Below are positions 23,084 through 33,518 of a DNA stretch of 64,000 nucleotides, piece by piece. The stretch is from the NCBI GenBank assembly GCA_018287875.1, contig JAGVVL010000027.1:868001-932000 (forward strand), read 5' to 3'. Every line of letters starts with the position of its first letter. The first letter of the stretch is position 1. A program made the position numbers and the translations under genes. The stretch is from Nigrospora sphaerica. Its lineage: Eukaryota > Ascomycota > Sordariomycetes > Amphisphaeriales > Apiosporaceae. The notes under the pieces are model-generated. The model did no database searches, was not told the origin of the DNA, and saw nothing but the letters and a program-made list of their open reading frames with translations.

Positions 23084-24936
23084 ATGACCACTTTCGTGAA
23101 CGGTGCCGCTTTTCTGGCCTTCATCTCCCTTTTCAACCCCGCAACGGCCCGACCCGCTCTGCAAAGCAGGGCCGAAGATATCCAATGGGGCGGTTGTCCT
23201 TTCAGTGGCACTTTGCAGATCATGTGTGGAAACGTCTCGGTCCCGATGGACTACACCAAGGCGATCTCTGAGGGGAACTTGACCCTCCAACTTGTCAAGG
23301 TTCCGGCCGTCCGCGAACCGTCAAGTGGCAGTCTTTTTCTGAACCCCGGAGGCCCTGGCACAGAGGCACAACGGTGGTTGGCAGACAACGCTAAACAGCT
23401 ATTGAAGTGAGTGGAATGAAACTTTGACAACTCTCGCTAAAAATGAACCAGCATCACTGGCGGAACGTTTCATCTCATTGCCTTCGATCCACGGGGCACA
23501 GGGACCAGCATTCCCTTCTCATGTTACGACGATCCTGCGGAAAGACTAGCTGGGAAAGTTCCATACCTAGCAGGAAATTCGTCCGATACAGCCCTTGGCC
23601 AAATTTGGGCGCAGTCACGGGTGTTTTCCGATGATTGCCAAGCTCGGCTTGGCAATACAACGGGCAGTCTCGTGGGCACAACCTTTGTGGCGAGGGATTT
23701 AATGCGTGTCGTTGATGCATTAGGTGGTGACGGGTTGCTGCGGTACTGGGGTAAGTTGCTCAACCGATGATTTTATGAAATCCCCCTTTCAAAAGGGCGA
23801 AAGCTGACAGCCATCCCAGGCTTTTCCTACGGCACAGTTCTGGGGATGACTATTGCTGCCATGTTTCCGGAGAGGATAGATAGGATGGTCCTCGACGGCA
23901 ACGTGAACCCCCACGAGTACTACCATGGAATGTGAGTGTCCTTGTGCCTGATTGCCGAACTAAAAAGCACTAACCTACCCGTCACAGCGAAATGGAGGCC
24001 TTTGTGGACTCAGATAAGGTCCTCCGACGTTTTACCACCGAATGCGTGTCATCGCCAAATAGCTGCGACCTAGCCAAGGACAACATAACAAGCTCGGAGT
24101 TGGAGATCAAAATCTACGACTTGCTTAACAAGTTCAAGTACAACCCTGCAGTTTACCGGGGACGTTTTATTGACTATTTTCTGGTGAAGAAAATGGTACT
24201 TTACGACAACCTCTATCAGCCAACGACATGGAAGAATCTGGCGACGATGCTCGCTGGCCTTATGACAGACGACTTCACCGCACTGGATACTCCCTCCGGT
24301 CCCTCCGACATTGCGCCCAGCCCCCGGTTAACACCTGACGCCCTCCTTGGGATTCGATGCAGTGACAAGGACACGAGGGCATCCAGCCTGGAAGAAGTAC
24401 GGCCGGACATGGAAGCCATCTATGCGCAGAGCCGGGTCGTCGGCGATGTGCAGGCCAACGCCATTGGAATTTGTGCGCAGTGGCAGATGGATGCCCAGGA
24501 GCGGTACGGCGGGAATTTCACGGCGCGGACTCAGCATCCGATTCTTTTCATCGGCAACACCCTGGATCCCATCACCCCGCTCGTCTCGGCGCGCAACGCC
24601 AGCGCCGGCTTCGAAGGCAGTGTGGTGCTCGAGCACAAGGGAGTCGGGGTACGTGTCTTCCCAACCCGCTGGGGTTCCTCGTCTGCAATTTACTAAGCAC
24701 CAGCGCTGACTTAAGCCCCTCCCCTCTTATAGCACACGTCGCAGGCTCAGAAATCAAACTGCACCAATAACTGGATCAAGGACTATTTCGAAACAGGCAA
24801 CTTGCCCCCGCCTGGTACCGCTTGCGAGGTCGAGGGCAACATCTTTGGGTCTGCGGGGTCGTCGACCAACGGAATTGAGCCCGTTCCGCCCGGCCGCAAG
24901 AGTGAATCTCCCGAGGGTCCTGACAGTGGCGAATGA
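23084..24936 (+). CDS. Secreted alpha/beta hydrolase with TAP-like C-terminal domain
   Basis: Serine hydrolase related to tripeptidyl aminopeptidases of the TAP group. Five exons: 23084-23406, 23452-23750, 23820-23931, 23988-24648 and 24733-24936, giving 532 aa. The N-terminus is a signal peptide (NGAAFLAFISLFNPATA). Family blocks are CGNVSVPMDY, the oxyanion-region NPGGPG, AFDPRGTGTS, and the nucleophile elbow GFSYGT, which is created by the second splice junction. The C-terminal half has PILFIGNTLDPITP with the acid residue, and the catalytic His is supplied by the last exon (GVG|HTS). The tail LPPPGTACE is typical. It is likely extracellular and acts on peptides or esters. It is downstream of the dual zinc-finger regulator and upstream of the P450, same strand. 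Confidence 0.88.
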
Positions 24937-25719
24937 TGTTCCAGTCTTGTTATTTAGCTCAACAAGTACTTTTGACTGTCACCATACGGTGCGGGAGATT
25001 CCGGCTCGTCATTAGTCTGGCGGCAAAGCTTGTTGCAACGTCAGTCGTTTTGAAACGAAAACCAATGGCTGAAATTGCCGGAAACCTTTTATTGTGCTAG
25101 CACTTTCATATTAGCCCAGTATCGACTGCTTGTGCGAGAGTTTGTCAAATTAACGCTCCGTCAACTGCCCTCTGTTTCTCCTTTACTCCCTCACCATCTC
25201 TCGAAGCGACAGCATGGGTGTGCCGGCCATCTTGCAGCAGTAGGTAATTAGGAGAACCCGGCATGCCTATGGGTGGTCCGGAGTGTGACCGTCTTGGCGA
25301 TCTAGGTCGGCTGGACAGGAAGCCATGTCGATTGATTTTATCTGCCGTCATGCGTGGGAGTGGGGACGGGGAGGAGAGGCTCCGGGGGGACGCGGGCCCC
25401 GAAAGAGGAAACTTGCGCCGCGCTCCCCTCTATCGACGAATGAGCCCTCGCCGTGACTTTCCAGGCAGGCAACGCCGACCAAGCGGAGGAGACGCTGACG
25501 GGCGGATGTGATCCCTTGTCGGGTTAGCCCAAGCACGACGGGAGCCAAGTTTTTCAACAGAGACGTCCCATCCTTGTGATTTTAGCCCCTCCCACCCCTC
25601 GCGCCATCCCACCGTTGCCTATTTCAAGTGCATTCCTTTGTCGCTTCCTTCTTCACCTCTGCGGACGCTTTTCGTCACAAACGCCCCGCCGTCACCTGTT
25701 TCCCTGCGGCGTCGCAGTC
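24937..25719. other. Intergenic, upstream of the P450 gene
   Basis: No gene supported. The last 150 bp are C/T-rich (cttccttcttcacctctg), as in fungal promoters. No TATA box was seen. Confidence 0.4.
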
Positions 25720-27713
25720 ATGGCATCGGCCCCCGAGCCGGCGCCCTTCTTCGGCCGGGTCTTCGCCGGCGGTGCACCGACGGTAAGTGGCCTGGCCGGC
25801 CTGATCGCCTTGGCCGTGGCCTACGTCGTCGGCCAGGCCATCTACGCCGTTACGTTGCACCCGCTGGCAGGCGTACCGGGCCCCAAGCTCTGGTAAGCAC
25901 CCACGCGGTATTCTTCTTGGCCTGCCTTGCGCTGGGCTTGAGGACGTCTGCGAAACCCGACCCGTATCCCCACATCTTCGGGAAGATCACGCTGACGCCG
26001 AGTGGGGAAACGGATAGCGCCATCACCCGCATCCCGTACTGGTACTACTTCCTCCGGGGCCGGGACGTGCCCTGGTTTCACGGGCTGCACCTCCGCTACG
26101 GACCGGAGGTGCGCTTTGGGCCCACCGATGTCAGCTACGCGTCCGCCCGCGCCTGGCAACAAGTCCAAGGCCATGAGAGGGGCCAGCCCGAGAACCTAAA
26201 GGCCACCGATTCCTTCCTTCAGCCCGTCAACGGTACGCTGATAACGTCCCATCCTTGCCACCACCTTTTGGCCCCCTATCCCCTGTCCCCTTTCTTCCTC
26301 GATTGCTGCTGATATACTGTTCCGCGGTGCTGGTAGGCGTCCCTGGCATCTTGACAGCGGATACCGAGACGCACACGCGCATGCGTCGCGTGTTCCTGCC
26401 GGCCTTCTCGGATCGGGCATTAAAGGAACAGGAGCCTCTATTCCGCAGATAGTAGGGAAACACACCCACCCCCCGGGCCCGCCGTAAGGAGCCTTTTAGC
26501 GCTGCCGTGCTGACACCAGGCCCTCTTCGGGGGCACGCCACTCCTTGCAGCGCCGATCTGCTCGCCCAAAAGCTCGGCGAGCTCGGCGCTGATGGCAAGC
26601 CGGTGGAGATGACGCGCTCCTTCAACTTCGCCACCTTCGACGCCATGGCCGAGCTATGTTTCGGACACCCCCTGGGCCTCCTGGAGAGGCACGAGTACAG
26701 CCCCTGGCTCCGGTCTCTGTTCGCCAGCGTCAAGATGCTGCCCATTGTCAGCATCATTGCCTACTACCCGCTGGTCGCCGCCATCTTCGACCGCCTCCAG
26801 CCCAAATGGCTGCTTGAGCAGCGCGTTGAGCACTTGCGGCACTCGGCCGACCGCGTCGACCGTCGGCTCCAGGAGGGCAGCACCGGAAAGCCCGACGTGT
26901 GGAACCTCGTCGAGGCCGCCCAGCAGTCCGAAGCCAAACTTTCCCGCGATGAGATGCACTCGAACGCGGCCACCTTCATGGTGGCCGGTTCCGAAACGAC
27001 AGGTAATTAAATAGCCGTGGCCGTACCCGTTCCCCTCCCCAGCAAGCTGAGAATCCCCCGCATCCAGCCACCGCCCTCAGCGCCGCGCTGTACTACCTCC
27101 TGACCAACCCGGCCACCATGCGACGGCTTCAGGACGAGGTCCGCGGGGCCTTTGACCGGCCCGAAGACATTGCCTTCGGCCGGCTCGCCAGCTTGCCCTA
27201 CCTGACGGCCTGCCTCAAGGAAGTCCTTCGCATCTACCCGCCCTTGCCCGTGGGAGCCCCCCGCCTCATCCCCGCCGGCGGCAAACGTATCCTCGACCGC
27301 TGGCTGCCGCCCGACACGCACGTCGCCGTCCATCACTACGCCACCTCGCACTCGTCCGCCAACTTCACCGACCCCGACACCTTTGCCCCCAGCCGCTGGC
27401 TGCCCGAAGGCGCCCAGGGACCCTACGCCGCCGATGTTCGCGAGGCCTCGCAGCCCTTTAGCTGGGGCCACCGCAACTGTCTTGGGCAGAAGTAAGTCGT
27501 CCTGTCCCGTCCTTTCCCCACACGGTGGCTGACTTTTGTATTTCTCCTTCCAGCATGGCCATGCACGAGATGCGACTTTTGCTAGCCCGCGTCATCCTCT
27601 CCTACAACTTTGAGCTCTGCGACGAGACCCAAGACTGGTTGGACCAGCGGACTTATGGCTTGTGGGAGAAGCACGACCTGTTCTGTCGGGTCAAACCGGT
27701 CAAGGTCAAGTAA
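25720..27713 (+). CDS. Cytochrome P450 monooxygenase (CYP65-like)
   Basis: Haem-thiolate monooxygenase, probably anchored in the ER by the N-terminal helix SGLAGLIALAVAYVVG. Six exons: 25720-25892, 26018-26232, 26337-26451, 26551-27002, 27068-27491 and 27554-27713, giving 512 aa. All junctions restore expected sequence: PGPKLC|AITRIPYW, FRR|YADLLAQ, and NCLGQ|NMA. Signatures are the I-helix AGSETTATAL (exon 4/5 junction), the K-helix KEVLRIYPP with E-x-x-R, the PERF-region equivalent FAPSRWLPE, and the haem loop PFSWGHRNCLGQ with the ligand Cys. GPKLCAITR resembles the CYP65 group (trichothecene hydroxylase-type), but I cannot assign a substrate. It may work with the FAD monooxygenase and hydrolases upstream. 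Confidence 0.92.
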
Positions 27714-29654
27714 TTGGGCGAAGCCGCATGTCCTGGAACCCACCCAGCGGATGAAGAATGGGGATATATATTTCATGAAGGGGCGAGGTGACCGAAAGCT
27801 AAACTTTGTTGAATGATGTCTACTCTAGCGGGAAGATACGGCGGGGCGCAGACATGGCTCTAGTGCAAGATCGCAGGTAATTCATCCCAAGTGCATTGCA
27901 TATTTTGTCAGAAAACGAACTGTCATTTTGCAACTTGCCCAGATCGGGCCAGCCTTCAGAAGAACCAAGCAGCTGTCACGGGCCCTGACCACGACCGTAC
28001 ATCATAAGGGAAAGGAGATACTATTAGCAGACCCAGGGACTTGCCCAGAATGACTAACCTTCTTTGGTGCCGCTCCTAGCAGCGATAGGCCGGGTGGCTC
28101 AGGGGCCGATAGCTGGCGCTGTTGCAACATGTACACAGGGGCAGCCTGGGAGCGACAAGCCCCCCCGGCGTAGGATCACGTACTCCGGTGTGTTTTTCCG
28201 ATAGCCCCTCGCTTGCAGCCTGGAAAAAAACGGCCTGCCGCTTGTGCAGATCTCATGCGTACGGTTCACGCGACTTTGGCGGTCCGAGTTCCTACCCCCC
28301 AATGGCCGACGGCTACGGCGAGCCTTCCAAGAACGCATACAAAGTCTCATCGGTCTCTTCGACGACCCTTTAAAATATCAAGCGCTGGCCGACTCCTTCC
28401 GGGGCGTGCAAGCCGCCTGGAAGCAAGTCGCACAAGCCCCTCAAACGAACAAGACAGCGATAACACGGCCAGGCGCTGCTAGGCCGTCTTCCCGAGCCGT
28501 CAACTCTCGGCGCGCTTTCCCAAATTGGTGCTAAAGGCGCGACTGGAGACGGAACACTGGAGCATCACGGCCCTACCAGGAAGCCCAAGCCGACGAAGCC
28601 CGTCGCCTGGCAGCGTCTTGGCGATTAAACGGCCCCCATAAATCTATTTCCTGCTGGGAAAACGCCTCTACTCCATCGAAACCCTCCGCTCCATCTAGAG
28701 ATACTGGCGTCGCAACCCGACCACACACTAGACCGGCTTCTACGAGACTTTGGTGCGCTTTTGCCCACGAGCGTCGCCGCGATGATCCCGAACGCACCAT
28801 CTTCTCGTCCACCGACAGATTCGCTGTCGGCGACGTCGTCCCAGTTTTCCGCGCATATAAGTCGCCCGTGCCCTGGGTTGGAAACCACTTGGCCTCGTCG
28901 TCTTCGCCCGCCAACTATGGTTATCGTCGTTAGCTAAGACGAGTCTCCCGCCCGTCCCCGTGGCTGTCGTCCCGCCCGCCGATGCACCTGCGGGCCCGAG
29001 TAAGAAGACGCCGAGGATTTGAAATTGGGAGACGCGGCCGACGATCCGGACGGTGACGATAATCATCGCGATAACCAGGAGGCCAACGGCGAGGATCTCA
29101 GCATTCCATGGAAAGCTGAGGTGGGGGTCTGCCAAGCGGGTCTCGTTCTTAAACCGCTTGCAGCCAGGCTTAGGCTTGCAAGCTAGCAGGGTGGGGGTTG
29201 AGGCCACGGGGAGCGCATGGGGGGTGTTGTTCACATCCGTAAGCTAAAGCAAACTCAATCTCCATGGCTCATATGGAAATAATTCCAAGCTTGGAGGATC
29301 GTTGTTAGTCACGGGAGGATGCACGGCTTCACATTCCATACATCTTATCGTGTGAGTAGCCGATGATTGGACAGTCGCGGTCGCGCACGCCAGGTCGCGC
29401 GGGGTTGACCTGTGCGCCTCGTCAGCCGCACCAGGCTGGCAGCGGCGACGCTGTCTGCTGATGGTCCGCTCCTTGGGCGCAGCCAGTTCCATCTTTGGAC
29501 TTCCACTCCTCATCACTCCGAGGCGTCCTCGCTGCCAGAACAGTGCCCCGAAAAGGGACACGAAACGACCGCTGAAGACGGGAAGTCACTCGAAGATCTT
29601 TGGATCTGCGACACGCCGACCTAGGCCGCGAACGATCGGCTGCGCTAGTCCGCC
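27714..29654. other. Intergenic region before the NLR gene
   Basis: About 1.9 kb. Between 28,210 and 28,920 several plus-strand frames join into a patchy coding-like stretch (for example LFDDPLKYQALADSF near 28350) broken by stops; I do not recognise it, and it may be a decayed gene. A minus-strand 164-codon ORF at 29234-28740 starts with a hydrophobic helix (AEILAVGLLVIAMIIVTVRIV) and then turns low-complexity; it could be a decayed membrane protein. Neither is called as a gene. Confidence 0.4.
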
Positions 29655-32600
29655 ATGGCCACGGGACGCGCCGGCACGCGCACCATCCCGCTACCCCAAG
29701 GCCGGCCGCCACGACCGACGACCGGGCGCGACTTCGCTATCGCCATCTTCTGCGCCCTCCCGCTCGAAGCCGATGCTGTCCTCGCCCTGTTCGACCACCA
29801 CTGGGACGACGACGGCCCCACATACGACCCCGCCCCCGGCGATCCGAATACCTACTCGACCGGCGTCATCGGTCTACATAATGCCGTGCTCGTGCACATG
29901 CCGGGCATGGGCAAGGTAGCTGCCGCCGCGGCCGCAGCACGTTGCGGATCTACCTTTACGAATGTTAAGCTGGCTATCGTCGTCGGCGTCTGCGGTGCTG
30001 TCCCTTTTACGACGGGCGGAGAGGAGATCGTGCTCGGCGACGTTATTATCGGCGAAGGCGTGGTCCAGTACGATCTCGGGCGGCGGATGCCAGAGGGATT
30101 CGTACGAAAGAACACATTACAGGAGTCGCTCGGGAGACACAGTGCCGAGGTTCGCGGGCGACTGGCTAAACTGAAAGGCGTGCACGGGCGGGCGAAGCTG
30201 CAAGAGAAGACAACCGTCTACTTAGTTGCGAGCCAGTGCAAGACTGCTCTACCAGCCCCGTATCCTGGTGCCCAGCATGACAAACTATTTCAAGCGACGT
30301 ACCGGCACGTTACTGACGGGAAGCTCTGCGATGAGTGCGGGTGTAATGGGCCTCTCGTGCCACGAAGTCGCCTCGAGCAGGGCAGTACGCAGCCTATGGT
30401 TCACATCGGCCTAGTCGCATCGGGCGACACCGTGCTCAAATCCGGCGAAGACAGAGACACGCTGGCCCGGCAGGACGGCATAATAGCGTTCGAGATGGAA
30501 GGCTCGGGGGTATGGGACGTCTTTCCGTGCGTGGTGATCAAAGGCGCGTGTGACTACGCGGACAGCCATAAGATGAAGGCATGGCAGCGGTACGCAGCGG
30601 CGACCGCGGCAGCGTGCATGAAAGCGTTCCTAGATTCCTGGCCGCCATCCACCCTCTTTTCGGGTATGTGACGTCCCTATAATGCATTATAAGGCGGTCT
30701 CGTAGGCCTCGAGCGTCCTTGGTGTTAACTAATTAATCTAGAGCCGCGATCCGTCGTCGATCCACGACTCATATATAGGTCTCAGCCTGTTCCTGAGCGC
30801 ACTACCGGACTAATGAGTAAGTCCAGCCTCATCTATTGCCATGTTTCCCCTTTAGTAATAGAGCGACTATTATTCCTGAGCTAGAAAGGGCGATTAATGC
30901 TAACGCGTAAGACCCAGTACCCCAATACCATATCCCATTACTCCGGAACCGCAAGTTCACGGGCCGGGATGCGATTCTTAAAGAGCTCCAGCAGAAGTTG
31001 TTCATCGAGCAAGAGTGCCAGAAGATCGCCATCGTCGGGCTCGGCGGCGTCGGCAAGACCCAAGTCGCTCTACAGCTCGCCTACTGGGCAAAGGACAACC
31101 AGCCAGACTATTCAATCTTCTGGTTACCGGTCCTTAGTCACGCCACTTTCGAGCAAGCGTACTTAGAGATTGGAAAGAAGCTCGGTGTTCCGATGGACAT
31201 TGAAGAGGAAGATCCGAAGGAGTCAGTACAACGATACCTCAGCTCGAACGAAGCAGGACGGTGGCTTCTTATCATCGACAATGCGGACGATACGGAGCTA
31301 GTGCTCGGGTCGAACGACGGTATAGTGGAATACGACGAGTATCTGCCAAGTAACGCGGCCGATAGTGCTATTTCCAGCATCAGCCAATACCTACCTGAGA
31401 GCGAGACCGGTCTGACGCTATTCACCACTCGGTCGATCGACGTGGGGCTATTGATGGCCGAAAATGAGGTAATTGAACTGTCCGCGATGGACGAATCAGA
31501 GGCCATGGAACTTTTCGGCAAGGCGATTTCTCGGAAACAGCTGCTTCAAGATCGGGATCTGGCGACGGAGCTGCTCCACGAACTCACATGCCTGCCCCTA
31601 GCGATCACACAAGCCGCTGCTTATCTCAACCGCAACCGACAGCTGTCTGTTCGGAGATACCTAGCACTTCTCCACGGTACCGAACAGGACATGGTGGAGC
31701 TGATGAGCCGAGAGTTTGACGATAAGACACGATACCGAGGGTCTTCGAATGCAGTGGCAATGACATGGCTTGTCTCGTTTGACCAAATCCAGAATATGGA
31801 CGGTTCTGCGGCCGATATTCTATCATTCCTCTCGTGCATCGAGCCCAAGGCCATCCCGCGGTCTCTACTCCCGGGATCACAGTCCGCAGTGAAGACAGAA
31901 GACGCCATCGGCACCTTATGCGGCTACGCATTCCTCACCGTTCGAGAAGATGAGGAGCTTTATGACATGCACAGCCTAGTCCATTTAGCGACGAAGGTGT
32001 GGATTAGGAAAGCAGCACGAACGGAGGAGACGGCTGTCCAGGCTCTCCGGCATTTCGAGTCCATCTTTCCGTCGTGGGACCGTGCTAACCGCCTCGTGTG
32101 GCAAGCATACCTCCCCCATGCGCTCCGGCTTCTTAACAGTAGTGAGGCATACCGGATCAACGAGCGATTCGATCTGTTTTATCGGGTTGGAATGTGTTTA
32201 GATGAAGACCGGCGGTTTAAAGACGTAGTGCGCTGTCATGAGGAAGTCGTTCGCTGGAGAAGGGCTACGCGTTCTAAGACCGACGCGGGTCGACTCTCGT
32301 CCGAGCACGCCCTCGCAAGCGCATACCTCGACGATAGGCGGATCCCAGAGGCGATCGAGATGTTCGAGCACGTGGTGGCGGTTAGGAAAGAGACGCTCGA
32401 CGAGAGGGATCATTCTCGACTCGCGTCCGAGCACGAGCTCGCAAGGGCGTACCTTAACGCTAGGCGGATCCCGGAGGCGATCGAGATGTTCGAGCACGTG
32501 GTGGCGGTGCAGAAAGAGACGCTCGACGAGAGGGATCATGAACGACTCACGTCCGAGCACGAGCTCGCAAGGGCATACCTCAACGATAGGCGGATCCCGG

Positions 32601-33247
32601 AGGCGATCGACATGTTGGAGCACGTGGTCGCGGTGGAGAAGGAGACACTCAAAGAGAAGGATAATTCTCGGCTCGCGTCCGAGCACGAGCTCGCAAGGGC
32701 ATACCTCAACGCTAGGCGAATCCCGGAGGCGATCGAGATGTTGGAGCACGTGGTGGCGGTGCAGAAAGAGACGTTTGACGAGAGGGATCATTCTCGACTT
32801 ACGTCCGAGCAGGTGCTCGGAACGACATACCTCTCCGATAGGCGGATCCCAGAGGCGATCGAGATGTTGGAGCACGTGGTGGCGGTGCGGAAAGAGACGC
32901 TCGACGAGAGGGATCATTCTCGACTGACGTCCGAGCACGAACTCGCAAGGGCATACCTCAACGATAGGCGGATCCCAGAGGCGATCGAGATGTTGGAGCA
33001 CGTGGTGGCGGTGCGGAAAGAGACGCTCGACGAGAGGGATCATTCTCGACTCGAGTCCGAGCACGAACTCGCAAGCGCATACCTCGACGATAGACGGATC
33101 CCAGAGGCGATTGAATTACTAGAACATGTGGTGGCCATTGAGAAGGGCTTACTAAAAGAGGACGACCCCGACCGCATGGTATCTGAACATTTACTAGAAG
33201 AGGCATATGAGATGATGAGCGACGGGTCATTTGGGTCTAGTCCATGA
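29655..33247 (+). CDS. NLR-type receptor: PNP-like domain, NB-ARC NTPase, TPR repeats
   Basis: Candidate fungal innate-immunity or incompatibility receptor. Exon 1 (29655-30663) encodes a nucleoside phosphorylase-like domain: FAIAIFCALPLEADAV, VVGVCGAVP, FEMEGSGVWD and IKGACDYADSHK. A 254-bp intron (GTATGT 30664 to CCCAG 30917) leads in phase to exon 2 (30918-33247), total about 1112 aa. Exon 2 starts HIPLLRNRKFTGRDAIL, then the NB-ARC core: P-loop GLGGVGKTQ, Walker B WLLIIDNADD, sensor TLFTTRS, GLPL-like LPLAITQAAAYL and MHD-like MHSLVHLATKV. From 32294 seven 42-residue TPR units follow, almost identical in DNA. Family knowledge: PNP in such receptors may act as effector or ligand sensor. 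A hidden mini-exon in the long intron cannot be excluded. It is intact, unlike the LINE next to it. Confidence 0.9.
32294..33175 (+). repeat. Seven tandem 126-bp TPR units within the NLR gene
   Basis: Units start at 32294, 32420, 32546, 32672, 32798, 32924 and 33050. Each encodes 42 aa with the core RRIPEAIEMLEHVVAV. Most differences fall at a few residues (positions 2, 5-6, 8-10, 13-14, 24, 31). A degenerate eighth unit begins after 33175. Confidence 0.95.
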
Positions 33248-33472
33248 TGTTGTAATTAAACTACCCCTAGTCGGCGATGAGAGAATACCACCGACAGCTA
33301 ATATAAAACTGCCTGGAGCACGGGGTCTTCCTAGAGGTCTGGAAGGAGGCCGAATGATGCGTGGATGGCATCCCTGCGTCCAGAACTGGAGGGGTTCTGC
33401 GTGGTAGACTAGGCCTAATTCGGCAGAGAACAATATACCTGCTGCCCTTTGCTGCCAGTCCTGGCAGAGAGG

Positions 33473-33518
33473 CACGCCTTCTTCTACACATCACTTTGAC
33501 CCCATGCTTCACCTCATC
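33473..33518 (+). repeat. Short dispersed repeat, family D, copy 2
   Basis: cacgccttcttctacacatc and the following 26 bp match 52037-52083 (reverse complement) almost perfectly and 12618-12665 with a few changes. It abuts the first readable part of the LINE remnant. Confidence 0.75.

Noticed and set aside
13408..27713. Complete secondary-metabolite cluster
   Set aside because: No backbone enzyme (PKS, NRPS, terpene cyclase) is present; only a looser enzyme island is claimed.
28740..29234. Membrane-helix ORF on the minus strand
   Set aside because: One hydrophobic helix followed by low-complexity sequence, no recognisable family; mentioned only in the intergenic note.
32198..33064. 288-codon minus-strand ORF
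   Set aside because: Antisense image of the repeated TPR units of the NLR gene.
32294..33175. CRISPR-like regular array
   Set aside because: The 126-bp units are contiguous, coding and in frame, forming TPR repeats in a eukaryotic gene; there are no spacers.
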